From Nocardioides cynanchi (GTDB lineage Bacteria > Actinomycetota > Actinomycetes > Propionibacteriales > Nocardioidaceae): a stretch of DNA of 64,000 nt. Position 1 is the stretch's first letter. The number at the start of each line of letters is the position of its first letter. Below the pieces are notes generated by a model. That model was not told the DNA's origin. It made no database searches and saw nothing but the letters and a program-made list of their open reading frames with translations. Positions 1 through 7,523 of this stretch are shown here, piece by piece. The position numbers were made by a program, and so were the translations under genes. Location of the stretch: the NCBI RefSeq assembly GCF_008761635.1, contig NZ_CP044344.1, forward strand, positions 1,116,001 to 1,180,000, in the 5' to 3' direction.

Positions 1-318
1 GGCCGGCACGATCGCTGAGAACGCCGACTCGGGCAGGGACAGGAGCAGGGCGGCGCCGATCGCCCCACCGATCATCGAGGCACTGCCCAGGCGGATCGCC
101 CGGCCGCGCTGCCCCTCCAGCTCGCGCCGGTAGCCCCACACCCCCGAGGCGACCCCGGGCACCAGGCCGATGGTGTTCGAGACGTTGGCGGTGACCGGTG
201 GGACACCGAACGCCAGCAGGGTCGGGAACGTGATCAGCGTTCCCGACCCCACCACGGTGTTGATGGTGCCGGCGGCGAGCCCCGCGAGGAGGACCGCCGC
301 CATCTGGAGGGCTGTCAC
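1..318 (-). CDS. TauE/SafE-family sulfite exporter-like membrane protein (partial, runs off the window)
   Basis: Only the first 106 codons are present; the gene continues beyond base 1. Reading from a GTG at 318, the product is hydrophobic and opens with a membrane segment followed by the motif GTINTVVGSGTLITFPTLLA, then VTANVSNTIGLVPG. Both are typical of the first repeat of TauE/SafE permeases, which export sulfite, sulfonates or other small anions. The GTG overlaps the TGA of the upstream SPFH gene by four bases (GTGA), so it is probably translationally coupled as the third gene of an nfeD-SPFH-tauE operon. The substrate cannot be inferred. Confidence 0.8.
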   Translation of the reverse strand, partial: MTALQMAAVLLAGLAAGTINTVVGSGTLITFPTLLAFGVPPVTANVSNTIGLVPGVASGVWGYRRELEGQRGRAIRLGSASMIGGAIGAALLLSLPESAFSAIVPA

Positions 319-1466
319 TGGGCGGGCGCGGCTCCGGTGCCGTCGTCGGTGCCGGCGCCGGCGGCGGGATCGGTGCCCGCGCCCGGCAGCTCGGAGTTGC
401 GACCCGGGTTGGCCGAGCGCTCGGCCTCCGCGATGGCGTCCTCGACGGCCCGGTTGGCCTTGGACAGCTCGCTGTCGAGGGCTCCCGAGCCGGCGAGCGA
501 CGCGGGCTCGGAGGAACCCATGTCGACCCGCTTGAGCGGTCCGTCCACCTTCTGCGGGATGCCGGCGACCTCGTGGACCGAGGAGCCGAGCCCCTCCAGC
601 GCCTTGGTGATCTCCGAGGGGATGACCCACACCTTGTTGGCGTCGCCGGCGGCGATCTTGGGCATCATCTGGAGGTACTGGTAGGCGAGCAGGGCCTGGT
701 CGGGCTGCCCGTCGTGGATCGCCTGGAACACCGTCTGGATCGCCTGTCCCTCACCCTGGGCCCTCAGGATCGCGGCCTCGCGGTCGGCCTGGGCACGCAG
801 GATCAGCGACTCGCGGTCACCCTCGGCGTTCAGGATGGCGGATTGCTTGTTGCCCTCCGCGGAGAGGATCGCGGCCTGGCGCGAGCCCTCGGCGGTGAGG
901 ATCACGGCCCGCTTCTCGCGGTCGGCCCGCATCTGCTTCTCCATCGAGTCCTTGATCGAGGGCGGCGGGTCGATGCCCTTGAGCTCCACCCGGTTCACCC
1001 GGATGCCCCACTTGCCGGTGGCCTCGTCGAGCACGCCACGCAGACCGGAGTTGATCTGGTCGCGGCTGGTCAGGGTCGCCTCGAGGTCCATGCCACCGAC
1101 GATGTTGCGCAGGGTGGTCATGGTCAGCTGCTCGATCGCCTGGATGTAGTTGGCGATCTCGTAGGTCGCCGCGATCGGGTCGGTCACCTGGAAGTAGATG
1201 ACGGTGTCGATCGAGACCACCAGGTTGTCCTCGGTGATCACCGGCTGCGGCGGGAAGCTCACCACCTGCTCGCGCAGGTCGATCAGGTAGCGCACCTTGT
1301 CGATGAACGGAACGACGACGTTCAGCCCTGCGGGCAGCGTCTCCTTGTACTTCCCGAAGCGCTCCAGGATCCCGGCCCGCGCCTGCGGGATGATCCGCAC
1401 GGTCCGGGCCAGGAGCACGACCACGAACAGCACGATCAGGATCAGAAGTGCGTACACGACTGTCAT
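315..1466 (-). CDS. SPFH/Band 7 (stomatin/QmcA-like) membrane protein
   Basis: The 383-residue protein has one N-terminal membrane anchor (about residues 3-20), then an SPFH domain opening with VRIIPQARAGILERFGKYKE, typical of stomatin/paraslipin proteins. Residues about 190-240 hold repeated A-E-G-x-x-x-x-A-I-L units (AEGSRQAAILSAEGNKQSAI), the alanine/glutamate-rich helix that drives oligomerisation. The tail is rich in Gly, Ala and Ser and is probably disordered. These proteins form large membrane rings that scaffold microdomains and modulate membrane proteases. It follows nfeD by 28 bp and overlaps the next gene, as expected for the common NfeD/SPFH partnership. A GAGAGGAA ribosome binding site precedes the ATG. 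Confidence 0.9.
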   Translation of the reverse strand: MTVVYALLILIVLFVVVLLARTVRIIPQARAGILERFGKYKETLPAGLNVVVPFIDKVRYLIDLREQVVSFPPQPVITEDNLVVSIDTVIYFQVTDPIAATYEIANYIQAIEQLTMTTLRNIVGGMDLEATLTSRDQINSGLRGVLDEATGKWGIRVNRVELKGIDPPPSIKDSMEKQMRADREKRAVILTAEGSRQAAILSAEGNKQSAILNAEGDRESLILRAQADREAAILRAQGEGQAIQTVFQAIHDGQPDQALLAYQYLQMMPKIAAGDANKVWVIPSEITKALEGLGSSVHEVAGIPQKVDGPLKRVDMGSSEPASLAGSGALDSELSKANRAVEDAIAEAERSANPGRNSELPGAGTDPAAGAGTDDGTGAAPAQ

Positions 1467-1494
1467 CGAACGGTTCCTCTCTCAGGGGTGCGGG

Positions 1495-1956
1495 CTACGG
1501 CAGGATCTCGTCCACCGGGTGGACGAAGGCCGTGGCTCCGCGGATGGCGAACACCTCGACGGTGGCGCCGGATGGAATGGTCAGGGAGTCGTCGTACGGC
1601 TGTGCGCTCCAGATCTCTCCACCGATCTTGACCCGGCCCGGCTGCTGGGTCGACAGGGCCTCGGTCACGACGCCCTGATGGCCGACCAGCTTGTCGTGTC
1701 CGGTCACCAAGGTCGGACCGTTGTGCAGCTTCGCGATCAGGTTGGGCCTGACGAGCGTCAGCATGGCTGCGGCTCCGCCACCGGCGAGCAGCACCTGGAG
1801 GACCACCGGGAACGACGCGAGGGCGGCCAGGGCGCCGACGACGGCGCCGACCGCCAGCATCAGCAGGACCAGGTCGAGGCTGAGCATCTCGGCCATGCCG
1901 AGGCCCACCGCCAGAACCATCCAGACGGCCCAGAGGTGATTCCCCAGCCACTCCAC
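1495..1956 (-). CDS. NfeD-family membrane protein
   Basis: This 153-residue protein has two to three hydrophobic segments (about residues 8-28, 30-50 and 52-70) followed by a small soluble C-terminal domain with GHQGVVTEALSTQQPGRVKIGGE, the OB-fold of short NfeD proteins (NfeD1b type, without the ClpP-like protease domain). Family members work with SPFH proteins, here encoded directly downstream. The start is the GTG giving MEWLGNHLW. A TAGGCT hexamer lies exactly six bases upstream of it, so transcription should begin at the start codon and the mRNA is probably leaderless. Confidence 0.85.
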   Translation of the reverse strand: MEWLGNHLWAVWMVLAVGLGMAEMLSLDLVLLMLAVGAVVGALAALASFPVVLQVLLAGGGAAAMLTLVRPNLIAKLHNGPTLVTGHDKLVGHQGVVTEALSTQQPGRVKIGGEIWSAQPYDDSLTIPSGATVEVFAIRGATAFVHPVDEILP

Positions 1957-1962
1957 GCTTTC

Positions 1963-1968
1963 AGCCTA
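1963..1968 (-). promoter_or_regulatory. -10 box of the nfeD-SPFH operon (leaderless configuration)
   Basis: TAGGCT on the minus strand, six bases before the GTG start at 1956. The transcription start should coincide with the start codon. No Shine-Dalgarno sequence is present. Confidence 0.55.
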
Positions 1969-1992
1969 GTCGCTTCCGGGTCGTCAGCCTGC

Positions 1993-2796
1993 TCACTCGG
2001 CGGTGCGGCGCCTCGTGCGGCGCCGGGCGGCCCAGCGGCCGGCCTCGTGGGAGAGCACCAGCGGCATCCCGAAGGTCTCGGTCAGGTGCTCCTCGGTGAC
2101 CACCTCGCGCAGCGGCCCGGCCGCGACGACGGTGCCTGACCGCAGCAGGAGGGCATGGGTGAAACCGGGCGGGATCTCCTCGACGTGGTGCGAGACCAGG
2201 ACGGTGGCCGGCGAGGAGGGGTCGAGGGCCAGCGCGGACAGCGTCGAGACCAGGTCCTCGCGGCCACCGAGATCGAGCCCGGCCGCCGGCTCGTCGAGCA
2301 GCAGGAGCTCGGGGTCCGCCATCAGGGCCCGCGCGATCTGGACCCGCTTGCGCTCGCCCTCGCTGAGGGTCCCGAACGTCCGGTCGAGGAGGTGACCGGC
2401 CCCCACCGAGTCGAGCAGGTCACGGGCCCGGTCGTGGTCGAGGTCGTCGTAGGCCTCCCGCCAGCGCCCCACCACGGCGTACGACGCCGAGACGACGACG
2501 TCGCGGACCGGCTCCTCACGCGGGATCCGCTCGGCCAGCGCGGCGCTGGTCAGCCCGATCCGCGGGCGCAGCTCGAAGACGTCGACGGTGCCGAGCACCT
2601 CGTCCAGGATGCCCGCGACACCGTCGGTCGGGTGGATCTGGGCCGAGGCGACCTGGAGCAGGGTGGTCTTCCCGGCGCCGTTCGGCCCGAGCACCACCCA
2701 TCGCTCACCCTCGGCGACGCGCCACGAGATCTTGTCCAGCAGCGTCGCCGATCCCCGTCGCACGGTCACCTCGGCGAACTCGATCACCGCGACCAT
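1993..2796 (-). CDS. ABC transporter ATP-binding protein (single domain, YlmA/ModF-like)
   Basis: The 267-residue cytoplasmic ATPase has a Walker A GPNGAGKTT near residues 38-46, the signature LSEGERKRV, a Walker B LLLLDEP and the switch histidine in VLVSHH. There is no membrane domain and no permease gene beside it. The wording [24 protein letters not shown] and the EGERKRVQIARAL signature resemble soluble YlmA/ModF-like ABC proteins found without a permease in many actinobacteria. The C-terminus is strongly basic (RRRTRRRT), so nucleic-acid contact is possible but not shown. The ATG lies six bases after TAGGGT, predicting a leaderless mRNA. The transport or regulatory target is unknown. Confidence 0.8.
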   Translation of the reverse strand: MVAVIEFAEVTVRRGSATLLDKISWRVAEGERWVVLGPNGAGKTTLLQVASAQIHPTDGVAGILDEVLGTVDVFELRPRIGLTSAALAERIPREEPVRDVVVSASYAVVGRWREAYDDLDHDRARDLLDSVGAGHLLDRTFGTLSEGERKRVQIARALMADPELLLLDEPAAGLDLGGREDLVSTLSALALDPSSPATVLVSHHVEEIPPGFTHALLLRSGTVVAAGPLREVVTEEHLTETFGMPLVLSHEAGRWAARRRTRRRTAE

Positions 2797-2802
2797 GCGG
2801 CA

Positions 2803-2808
2803 ACCCTA
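2803..2808 (-). promoter_or_regulatory. -10 box of the ABC ATPase gene (leaderless configuration)
   Basis: TAGGGT on the minus strand, six bases before the ATG at 2796. A separate plus-strand TAGGGT at 2836-2841 lies eight bases before the GTG of the divergent gene at 2850, so two back-to-back promoters share about 50 bp. Confidence 0.55.
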
Positions 2809-2849
2809 GCGACTTCCGGGCCGCTCCCGGGCGCGTAGGGTGACCGCCC

Positions 2850-3587
2850 GTGCCAGCCCGTCACCCGTCGCCGCTCCCGGTGTCGGGACGCCTCGCCTGG
2901 TGGGGTACGGCGTGGCTGCGCGGGCTCGTCGTCACCGACCTGGTGCTCGACGCCGTCCTCGGCGACGACGCCACCCACGTGGTCGCGGGCCTCCCCGGCG
3001 TCGACGGTCCGGTCCCGCTCGCCCGGGCGCTGGCCGAGCTGCGCCTGGCCGGTGCGACCGGGCTGGGGCTGGCCGTCCCGGCCCCGGGCGACCCGGTCGG
3101 TCTGGGTGGTCCGCCCGCGTTCAACACCGCCGCCCTCGAGTCGGGCCAGGCCGCCGTCTCGGTGGGTCTGGGGCTGGTCCCGCTCCGGGTCGGCGCCGCC
3201 GTCGAGTGGACGGCGTACGACGCCCTGCCGCGCCAGCTCAGTGATGTCGGCGAGTGCGACCGGGCGCTGCGACTGGCGCTCCAGGAGGCTGCGGGAACGC
3301 TGGCCGACCTCGACGTCGCCCGGTGGCGCCCGGAGGTGGCCGACGCGTTGCTCAACCTGCGGCACCGGCCCGAGCTCGCGCCGCCGCCCGGCACGCCGGG
3401 CCGGTGCGTGGAGCTGGCCGGGCGGTCACTCCAGTCGCTGGGCATCGTCGACCTCGCGCTGGAGGACGACGGCTCGTCCCTCGACGCCGGCCGCGCCGCG
3501 GCACGACGAGAGGCCCTGGCGCCGCTCGCCGCAGCGGCGCGCCGCGGCCTGGTGGCCGCCTGCTCGCCCGAGGTCTGGCCCGAGTGA
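2850..3587 (+). CDS. Conserved hypothetical protein, function unknown
   Basis: A 245-residue, mostly soluble protein rich in Ala, Leu, Val and Gly. It opens with LAWWGTAWLRGLVVTDLVLD and contains DATHVVAGLP and a helical C-terminal third with a GRAAARREALAPLAAAARRG stretch. I recognise no catalytic motif, signal peptide or membrane segment. It looks like a genuine actinobacterial gene because its codon pattern is consistent (GC-rich third positions throughout) and a TAGGGT -10 box lies eight bases before the GTG. Its stop codon abuts a 17-bp inverted repeat and the 58-bp tandem array. It is divergent from the ABC ATPase gene and may share regulation with it. Confidence 0.6.
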   Translation: MPARHPSPLPVSGRLAWWGTAWLRGLVVTDLVLDAVLGDDATHVVAGLPGVDGPVPLARALAELRLAGATGLGLAVPAPGDPVGLGGPPAFNTAALESGQAAVSVGLGLVPLRVGAAVEWTAYDALPRQLSDVGECDRALRLALQEAAGTLADLDVARWRPEVADALLNLRHRPELAPPPGTPGRCVELAGRSLQSLGIVDLALEDDGSSLDAGRAAARREALAPLAAAARRGLVAACSPEVWPE

Positions 3588-3624
3588 GGTCGTTCTGCCC
3601 CGGCGGAGCCGGGGCAGAACGACC
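3588..3624. repeat. 17-bp perfect inverted repeat with a 3-base loop directly after a stop codon
   Basis: The arms 3588-3604 (GGTCGTTCTGCCCCGGC) and 3608-3624 are perfect reverse complements around the loop GGA. The left arm begins on the base after the TGA of the 2850-3587 gene; the right arm is the start of the first 58-bp repeat unit. It can act as a hairpin terminator for the plus-strand gene, although no T-tract follows. It also looks like a small inverted copy of the beginning of the repeat unit. Confidence 0.85.
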
Positions 3625-3842
3625 GAACGAGCGGCGAAGCGAACTCGTTCGCAAGCCGACCATCTGACGGGGCAGAACGACCGAGCGAGCGGCGCAGCGA
3701 GCCCGCTCGCAAGCCGACCAAGCGACGGGGCAGAACGACCGAACGAGCGGCGAAGCGAACTCGTTCGCAAGCCGACCATCTGACGGGGCAGAACGACCGA
3801 ACGAGCGGCGCAGCGAGCCGGATCGCGTGCCGACCGGACGGC
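3611..3842. repeat. Four tandem copies of a 58-bp repeat
   Basis: Units begin with GGGGCAGAACGACC at 3611, 3669, 3727 and 3785, an exact 58-bp period. Units 1 and 3 are identical. Unit 2 differs at scattered positions and unit 4 diverges at its 3' end. Each unit contains an internal inverted repeat, CGAACGAG / CTCGTTCG in units 1 and 3. In unit 2 both arms change together (CGAGCGAG / CCCGCTCG), so one A-T pair becomes G-C. The array fills the whole space between two convergent stop codons. There are no unique spacers, so it is not CRISPR, and 58 is not a multiple of three, so it is not a protein repeat. Confidence 0.9.
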
Positions 3843-4277
3843 TCAGCCGTTGCCGCCGTACCCGTTGCCGCCGTACCCGTAGCCCCCGGGCCCTCCGCCG
3901 GTTGCTGCGCCGGCACCCTTCGGCGACGGTCCGTACTTGTTGTCGGCGTGGCTGTCGGTGCACCACCACACGATCAGGATGATCCAGCCGACGAGGATGA
4001 CGATCCACAGCAGCTGCCACCAGCCCGAGCGCCCGGTGTCGTGCAGCCGCCGGGCGCCGACGGCCAGGGACGGCAGCAGCAGCGCGAGATTGGCCAGGGA
4101 GCCGACCAGACCGTTGCCACCGACCGTGGTGGTGCCGAGGACGGCGTCGATGACCCCCGCCACGAGGCCGACCATCACGGTGAACAGCACCCACCACCAG
4201 AACTCGGAGCGGCGCGCCCGGCCGTTGAAGTCGGCGTACTTGTTCAGGCAGAGCTTGACGGCATCGGGGAACTGCAT
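3843..4277 (-). CDS. DUF805 membrane protein
   Basis: This 144-residue protein begins FPDAVKLCLNKYADFNGRARRSEFWWWVLF, the DUF805 opening in which FxGRARRxEFW precedes the first membrane helix. Four hydrophobic segments follow, including LANLALLLPSLAVGARRLHDTGRSGWW, whose RRLHDTGxSGWW is the second DUF805 hallmark. The C-terminus is a Gly/Tyr-rich tail with GGYGYGGNGYGGNG repeats. The family is of unknown function and common in bacteria. An upstream in-frame ATG at 4301 is less likely than 4277, because GGGAGG lies seven bases before 4277. A TACGGT -10 candidate lies further upstream. The stop codon touches the end of the 58-bp array. Confidence 0.85.
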   Translation of the reverse strand: MQFPDAVKLCLNKYADFNGRARRSEFWWWVLFTVMVGLVAGVIDAVLGTTTVGGNGLVGSLANLALLLPSLAVGARRLHDTGRSGWWQLLWIVILVGWIILIVWWCTDSHADNKYGPSPKGAGAATGGGPGGYGYGGNGYGGNG

Positions 4278-4318
4278 GGGACCTCCCAGGTCTGGCAGCA
4301 CCGTAGCGTCTCGTGACC

Positions 4319-4669
4319 TCAGGCGCGGGTCCAGACCGCGAGCTCGTTGCCGGCGGGGTCGGTGAAGTGGAAGCGCCGTCCGCCCGGGAACTCGAACGGC
4401 TCTTCGGTGACCCGGCCGCCCGCGGCTCGCACCCCGGCCAGGGTGGCGTCGAGGTCGTCGCTGTAGAGGATCACCAGGGGCAGCCCGGCCCCCGCCGGTC
4501 GGGCCGGGTTGAGGCCGCCCATCTCGTCGTCGCCCCCGGGTCGCTGGATGCCGGAGTAGTCGGGACCGTAGTCGTTGAAGGACCAGCCGAAGGCGTCGTC
4601 GTAGAAGCGCTGGGCGGCCGCCAGGTCGGGGGCCGCCAGCTCGATGTAGTCGAAGGTGTGGTGTCGCAT
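4319..4669 (-). CDS. VOC-family (glyoxalase/bleomycin-resistance-like) protein
   Basis: The 116-residue single-domain protein begins MRHHTFDYIELAAPDLAAAQ and has the two beta-alpha-beta-beta-beta modules of vicinal oxygen chelate proteins. Module one includes RFYDDAFGWSFNDYGPDY; module two includes LDATLAGVRAAGGRVTEEPF and ends with FHFTDPAGNELAVW. It resembles the YdcJ/PhnB-like group of small dioxygenase or glyoxalase-like proteins. The substrate is unknown. The ATG at 4669 is preferred over an in-frame start ten codons upstream because it matches where the family begins, and because a TAGCGT lies seven bases before it. Confidence 0.85.
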   Translation of the reverse strand: MRHHTFDYIELAAPDLAAAQRFYDDAFGWSFNDYGPDYSGIQRPGGDDEMGGLNPARPAGAGLPLVILYSDDLDATLAGVRAAGGRVTEEPFEFPGGRRFHFTDPAGNELAVWTRA

Positions 4670-4729
4670 GCCGGACACGCTACGGACAGGCACCGACAAC
4701 CGTCAGCACCCGGATAACCTCGAGTCCTG

Positions 4730-5944
4730 ATGACCGAGCACAAGCCGGAGACCCTCCTCCTGACCGTCTCCGGGAAGGACCGGCCGGGCGTCACGTCGGC
4801 CATGTTCACCACCCTGACCAGGGCCGGCGTCGAGGTCCTCGACATCGAGCAGATCGTGCTGCGGCGACGGCTGATCCTCGGCATCCTGGTCACGGCTCCC
4901 CGGGACTGGAAGCGGTTGCGCGCCGCGATCGAGGAGACCGCCGCCGCCCTCGGCATGAGCGTCGAGGTGGACCGGGGCATCGGCGACAACAAGGTACGAC
5001 GCGAGGGCCGCTCCCACGTCACCGTGATCGGTGCGCCGCTCAAGGCCGCGGCGATGGCGGCGGTCGCCGGCCGGATCGCCGACAGCGGCGCGAACATCGA
5101 CCGGATCGAGCGGATGGCGCGCTACCCGGTCACCGCCATCGACCTCCACGTCTCCGGCACCGACCCCGACCGGCTCCGGGCGCTGCTCAGCGCCGAGGCG
5201 GCCGCCCAGGGCGTCGACATCGCGGTCCAGTCGGCCAACCTGCTCCGCCGGGCGATGCGGCTGATCGTGATGGACGTCGACTCGACGCTGATCCAGGGCG
5301 AGGTGATCGAGCTGCTGGCCGCCCACAGCGGGCACCGGGCGGAGGTCGCGGCGGTGACCGAGCGTGCGATGCGGGGCGAGCTCGACTTCGAGGAGTCGCT
5401 CCGGGCCCGGGTCTCGTTGCTCGCCGGGATCCCCAGCACCGCGCTCGACGAGGTGTACGACGAGCTGGTCCTCGCCCCGGGCGCCCGCACCCTGGTCCGC
5501 ACCCTGCGGCGCCTCAACTACCGCTTCGCCCTGGTCTCCGGCGGCTTCAGCCAGATCACCGACCGGCTGGCCGACGATCTCGGCATCCACTACACACGCG
5601 CCAACGAGCTCGAGATCGTGGACGGCGTCCTCACCGGCCGCATCGTCGGCGACGTCGTGGACCGGGCCGGCAAGGCCAGCGCCTTGCGCTACTTCGCCGA
5701 GCAGGTCGGCGTCCCCCTCGAGGCCGTGGTCGCGATCGGCGACGGCGCCAACGACCTCGACATGCTGGGCATCGCCGGCCTCGGCATCGCCTACAACGCC
5801 AAGCAGCTCGTGCAGGACGCCGCCGACACCACGGTGAACGTCCCCTACCTCGACGCGATCATCTACCTGCTCGGCATCTCCCGCGAGGAGGTCGAGGCGT
5901 TCGACGCCGAGTACGGCGTGGTCACCCCCGCCCCCCCGCTCTGA
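4730..5944 (+). CDS. serB: Phosphoserine phosphatase SerB
   Basis: The 404-residue enzyme makes L-serine from phosphoserine, the last step of the phosphorylated serine pathway. The N-terminal 170 residues hold two ACT-like regulatory domains (the first opens LLLTVSGKDRPGVTSAMFT), the arrangement of actinobacterial SerB2. The HAD domain has motif I DVDST at about 182-186 with both catalytic aspartates, the motif II serine in LVSGGFSQI, a lysine in DRAGKASAL and motif IV GDGANDLDM at about 337-345. The two ACT domains suggest allosteric control by serine. The ATG follows a TAACCT -10 candidate by nine bases, so the leader is very short. Confidence 0.95.
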   Translation: MTEHKPETLLLTVSGKDRPGVTSAMFTTLTRAGVEVLDIEQIVLRRRLILGILVTAPRDWKRLRAAIEETAAALGMSVEVDRGIGDNKVRREGRSHVTVIGAPLKAAAMAAVAGRIADSGANIDRIERMARYPVTAIDLHVSGTDPDRLRALLSAEAAAQGVDIAVQSANLLRRAMRLIVMDVDSTLIQGEVIELLAAHSGHRAEVAAVTERAMRGELDFEESLRARVSLLAGIPSTALDEVYDELVLAPGARTLVRTLRRLNYRFALVSGGFSQITDRLADDLGIHYTRANELEIVDGVLTGRIVGDVVDRAGKASALRYFAEQVGVPLEAVVAIGDGANDLDMLGIAGLGIAYNAKQLVQDAADTTVNVPYLDAIIYLLGISREEVEAFDAEYGVVTPAPPL

Positions 5945-5953
5945 GCGGAGAGG

Positions 5954-6469
5954 TCAGCCACGTCCGACGTGGAAGGCGACCAGGCGGGCCGAGGCGAGAT
6001 CGAGGTCGCGCCAGGTGCCGGCCACCTCGAAGCGCGCAAGCGCCGAGGTGGGGAAGCCGGTCGCCATCTCGTTCCCGGCCTCGACGTCGCCGGTGCCGTC
6101 GTCGAGCAGCTGGGCGAGATAGGCAGCGGTGGGGTTGTGCCCGACCACGATCAGCGACGTCACGTCGGACGGCGTCTCGCGGACCAGGTCGAGCGCGGTC
6201 TCGGGTCCGGCGAGGTAGAGGCTCTCCGACAGCGTCACCGCCGCCTCGAACGAGCCTCCCTCGGCGACCGCCAGCCAGGTGGTCGCGGTCCGTCTCGCCG
6301 AGGAGACCAGGGCGGCATCGGGGAGGAAGTCGCGGTCGGCCAGCCAGCGCCCGGCCTCGAGTGCGTCGGCGTACCCCTTGGCGGCGAGCTCCCGTTCGGC
6401 GTCACTGTCACCGTGCGGCTCCGCCTTGGCATGCCGCATCACCACCAGCTCGCGCACCTGCTCCCTCAC
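5954..6469 (-). CDS. SixA-type histidine phosphatase
   Basis: The 171-residue protein opens ELVVMRHAKAEPHGD with the catalytic RHG-like motif (R-H-A) of the histidine phosphatase superfamily and has the second conserved histidine in TSLIVVGHNPTAAYLAQLL. Short actinobacterial members of this branch resemble SixA, the phosphohistidine phosphatase of phosphorelay proteins, but a phosphosugar substrate is equally possible. Two GTG starts exist (6469 and five codons later). I chose 6469 because a GAGAG lies seven bases upstream and the later one has its purine stretch too close. It is divergent from the cyanophycinase gene, with only 34 bp between the two start codons. Confidence 0.85.
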   Translation of the reverse strand: MREQVRELVVMRHAKAEPHGDSDAERELAAKGYADALEAGRWLADRDFLPDAALVSSARRTATTWLAVAEGGSFEAAVTLSESLYLAGPETALDLVRETPSDVTSLIVVGHNPTAAYLAQLLDDGTGDVEAGNEMATGFPTSALARFEVAGTWRDLDLASARLVAFHVGRG

Positions 6470-6503
6470 AGGCGAACTCTCGCACCGGCTAGCCTTCCCT
6501 GTC

Positions 6504-7523
6504 ATGCCCGACACCGACGCGCCAACCCACACGTCGGAGCGCAGCGGGCGCCTGATGATCATCGGCGGAGCCGAGGACAAGCTGCGCCAGCGCACGATCC
6601 TGCGCGACTTCGTGAGCGCCAGCGGTGGCGCCCAGGCCCGGATCGTGGTGGTCCCGACCGCCTCCAGCCTCGGTGAGGAGGTCGTCGAGGTGTACGACGC
6701 CCTGTTCCGCAAGCTGGGCGCCGGCGACGTCGTGGCCTGCCGCCCCGAGAGCCGCAGCGAGTCCCACGACCCGGCACGGGTCGCCCTGATCGACCAGGCC
6801 ACGGGTGTCTTCATGACCGGCGGCAACCAGCTCAAGCTGTCGGCCGTCATCTGCGGCACTCCGGTCGGCGACGCGATCGTACGGGCGCACGCCCGCGGCG
6901 CGGTGGTCGGCGGGACCTCGGCAGGCGCCAGCATCCAGTCGTCGCACATGGTGGCGTTCGGTGTTCCCGGAGCGACCCCCAAGCAGCGGATGACGCAGGT
7001 CGCGGCCGGGCTCGGGCTGCTGGACACCACGGTCATCGACCAGCACTTCGACCAGCGCAACCGCTACGGCCGGCTGCTGATGATCGTCTCCCAGTCGCCG
7101 CAGCTGCTGGGCATCGGTGTCGACGAGGACACCTGCGCCACCGTCACCGTCGAGGAGAGCCACGAGGTGCTGCGGGTCACCGGGCGAGGTGCGGTGACGA
7201 TCCTCGACCCGGCGCACCTGGTGACCAACTCGTACGAGGCGAAGCGCTCCAGCCCCCTGCTCGCCAGCGGCATCGTCCTGCACGTGCTGCCGGCCGGCGC
7301 GGCGTACGACCTGACCTCGCGCACTCTGGTGCCGCACGCCCCGCGCGTGTCCCGCCAGGACGCCGCTGAGCTGGCGGAGGCCCAGGCCGACATGCGCCGG
7401 CTGGCCCGCGACATCGCCGCCGACGACATCTCGCCGGCCACCCTGCGGCGGCGGCTGGCCCGCGCCCGTACGACCCGCAAGACTGTCCCGACCGAGCACC
7501 AGCAGGACGGAGCCCCCCGGTGA
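6504..7523 (+). CDS. cphB: Cyanophycinase
   Basis: The 339-residue protein is a serine-type exopeptidase of the peptidase S51 family that releases beta-Asp-Arg dipeptides from cyanophycin inside the cell. After a variable head it begins SGRLMIIGGAEDKL. The nucleophile motif is GGTSAGAS (about residues 134-141) with Ser in the middle. DQHFDQRNRYGRLL supplies the conserved His and Arg region, and GIGVDEDTCATV follows as in the family. The ATG is preceded by TAGCCT eight bases away. The last codons overlap the start of cphA in a GTGA junction, so synthesis and breakdown enzymes are translationally coupled. Confidence 0.93.
   Translation: MPDTDAPTHTSERSGRLMIIGGAEDKLRQRTILRDFVSASGGAQARIVVVPTASSLGEEVVEVYDALFRKLGAGDVVACRPESRSESHDPARVALIDQATGVFMTGGNQLKLSAVICGTPVGDAIVRAHARGAVVGGTSAGASIQSSHMVAFGVPGATPKQRMTQVAAGLGLLDTTVIDQHFDQRNRYGRLLMIVSQSPQLLGIGVDEDTCATVTVEESHEVLRVTGRGAVTILDPAHLVTNSYEAKRSSPLLASGIVLHVLPAGAAYDLTSRTLVPHAPRVSRQDAAELAEAQADMRRLARDIAADDISPATLRRRLARARTTRKTVPTEHQQDGAPR

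Noticed and set aside
3611..3842. CRISPR array
   Set aside because: The units are directly adjacent with no unique spacers, and no cas genes are present. It is a tandem repeat.
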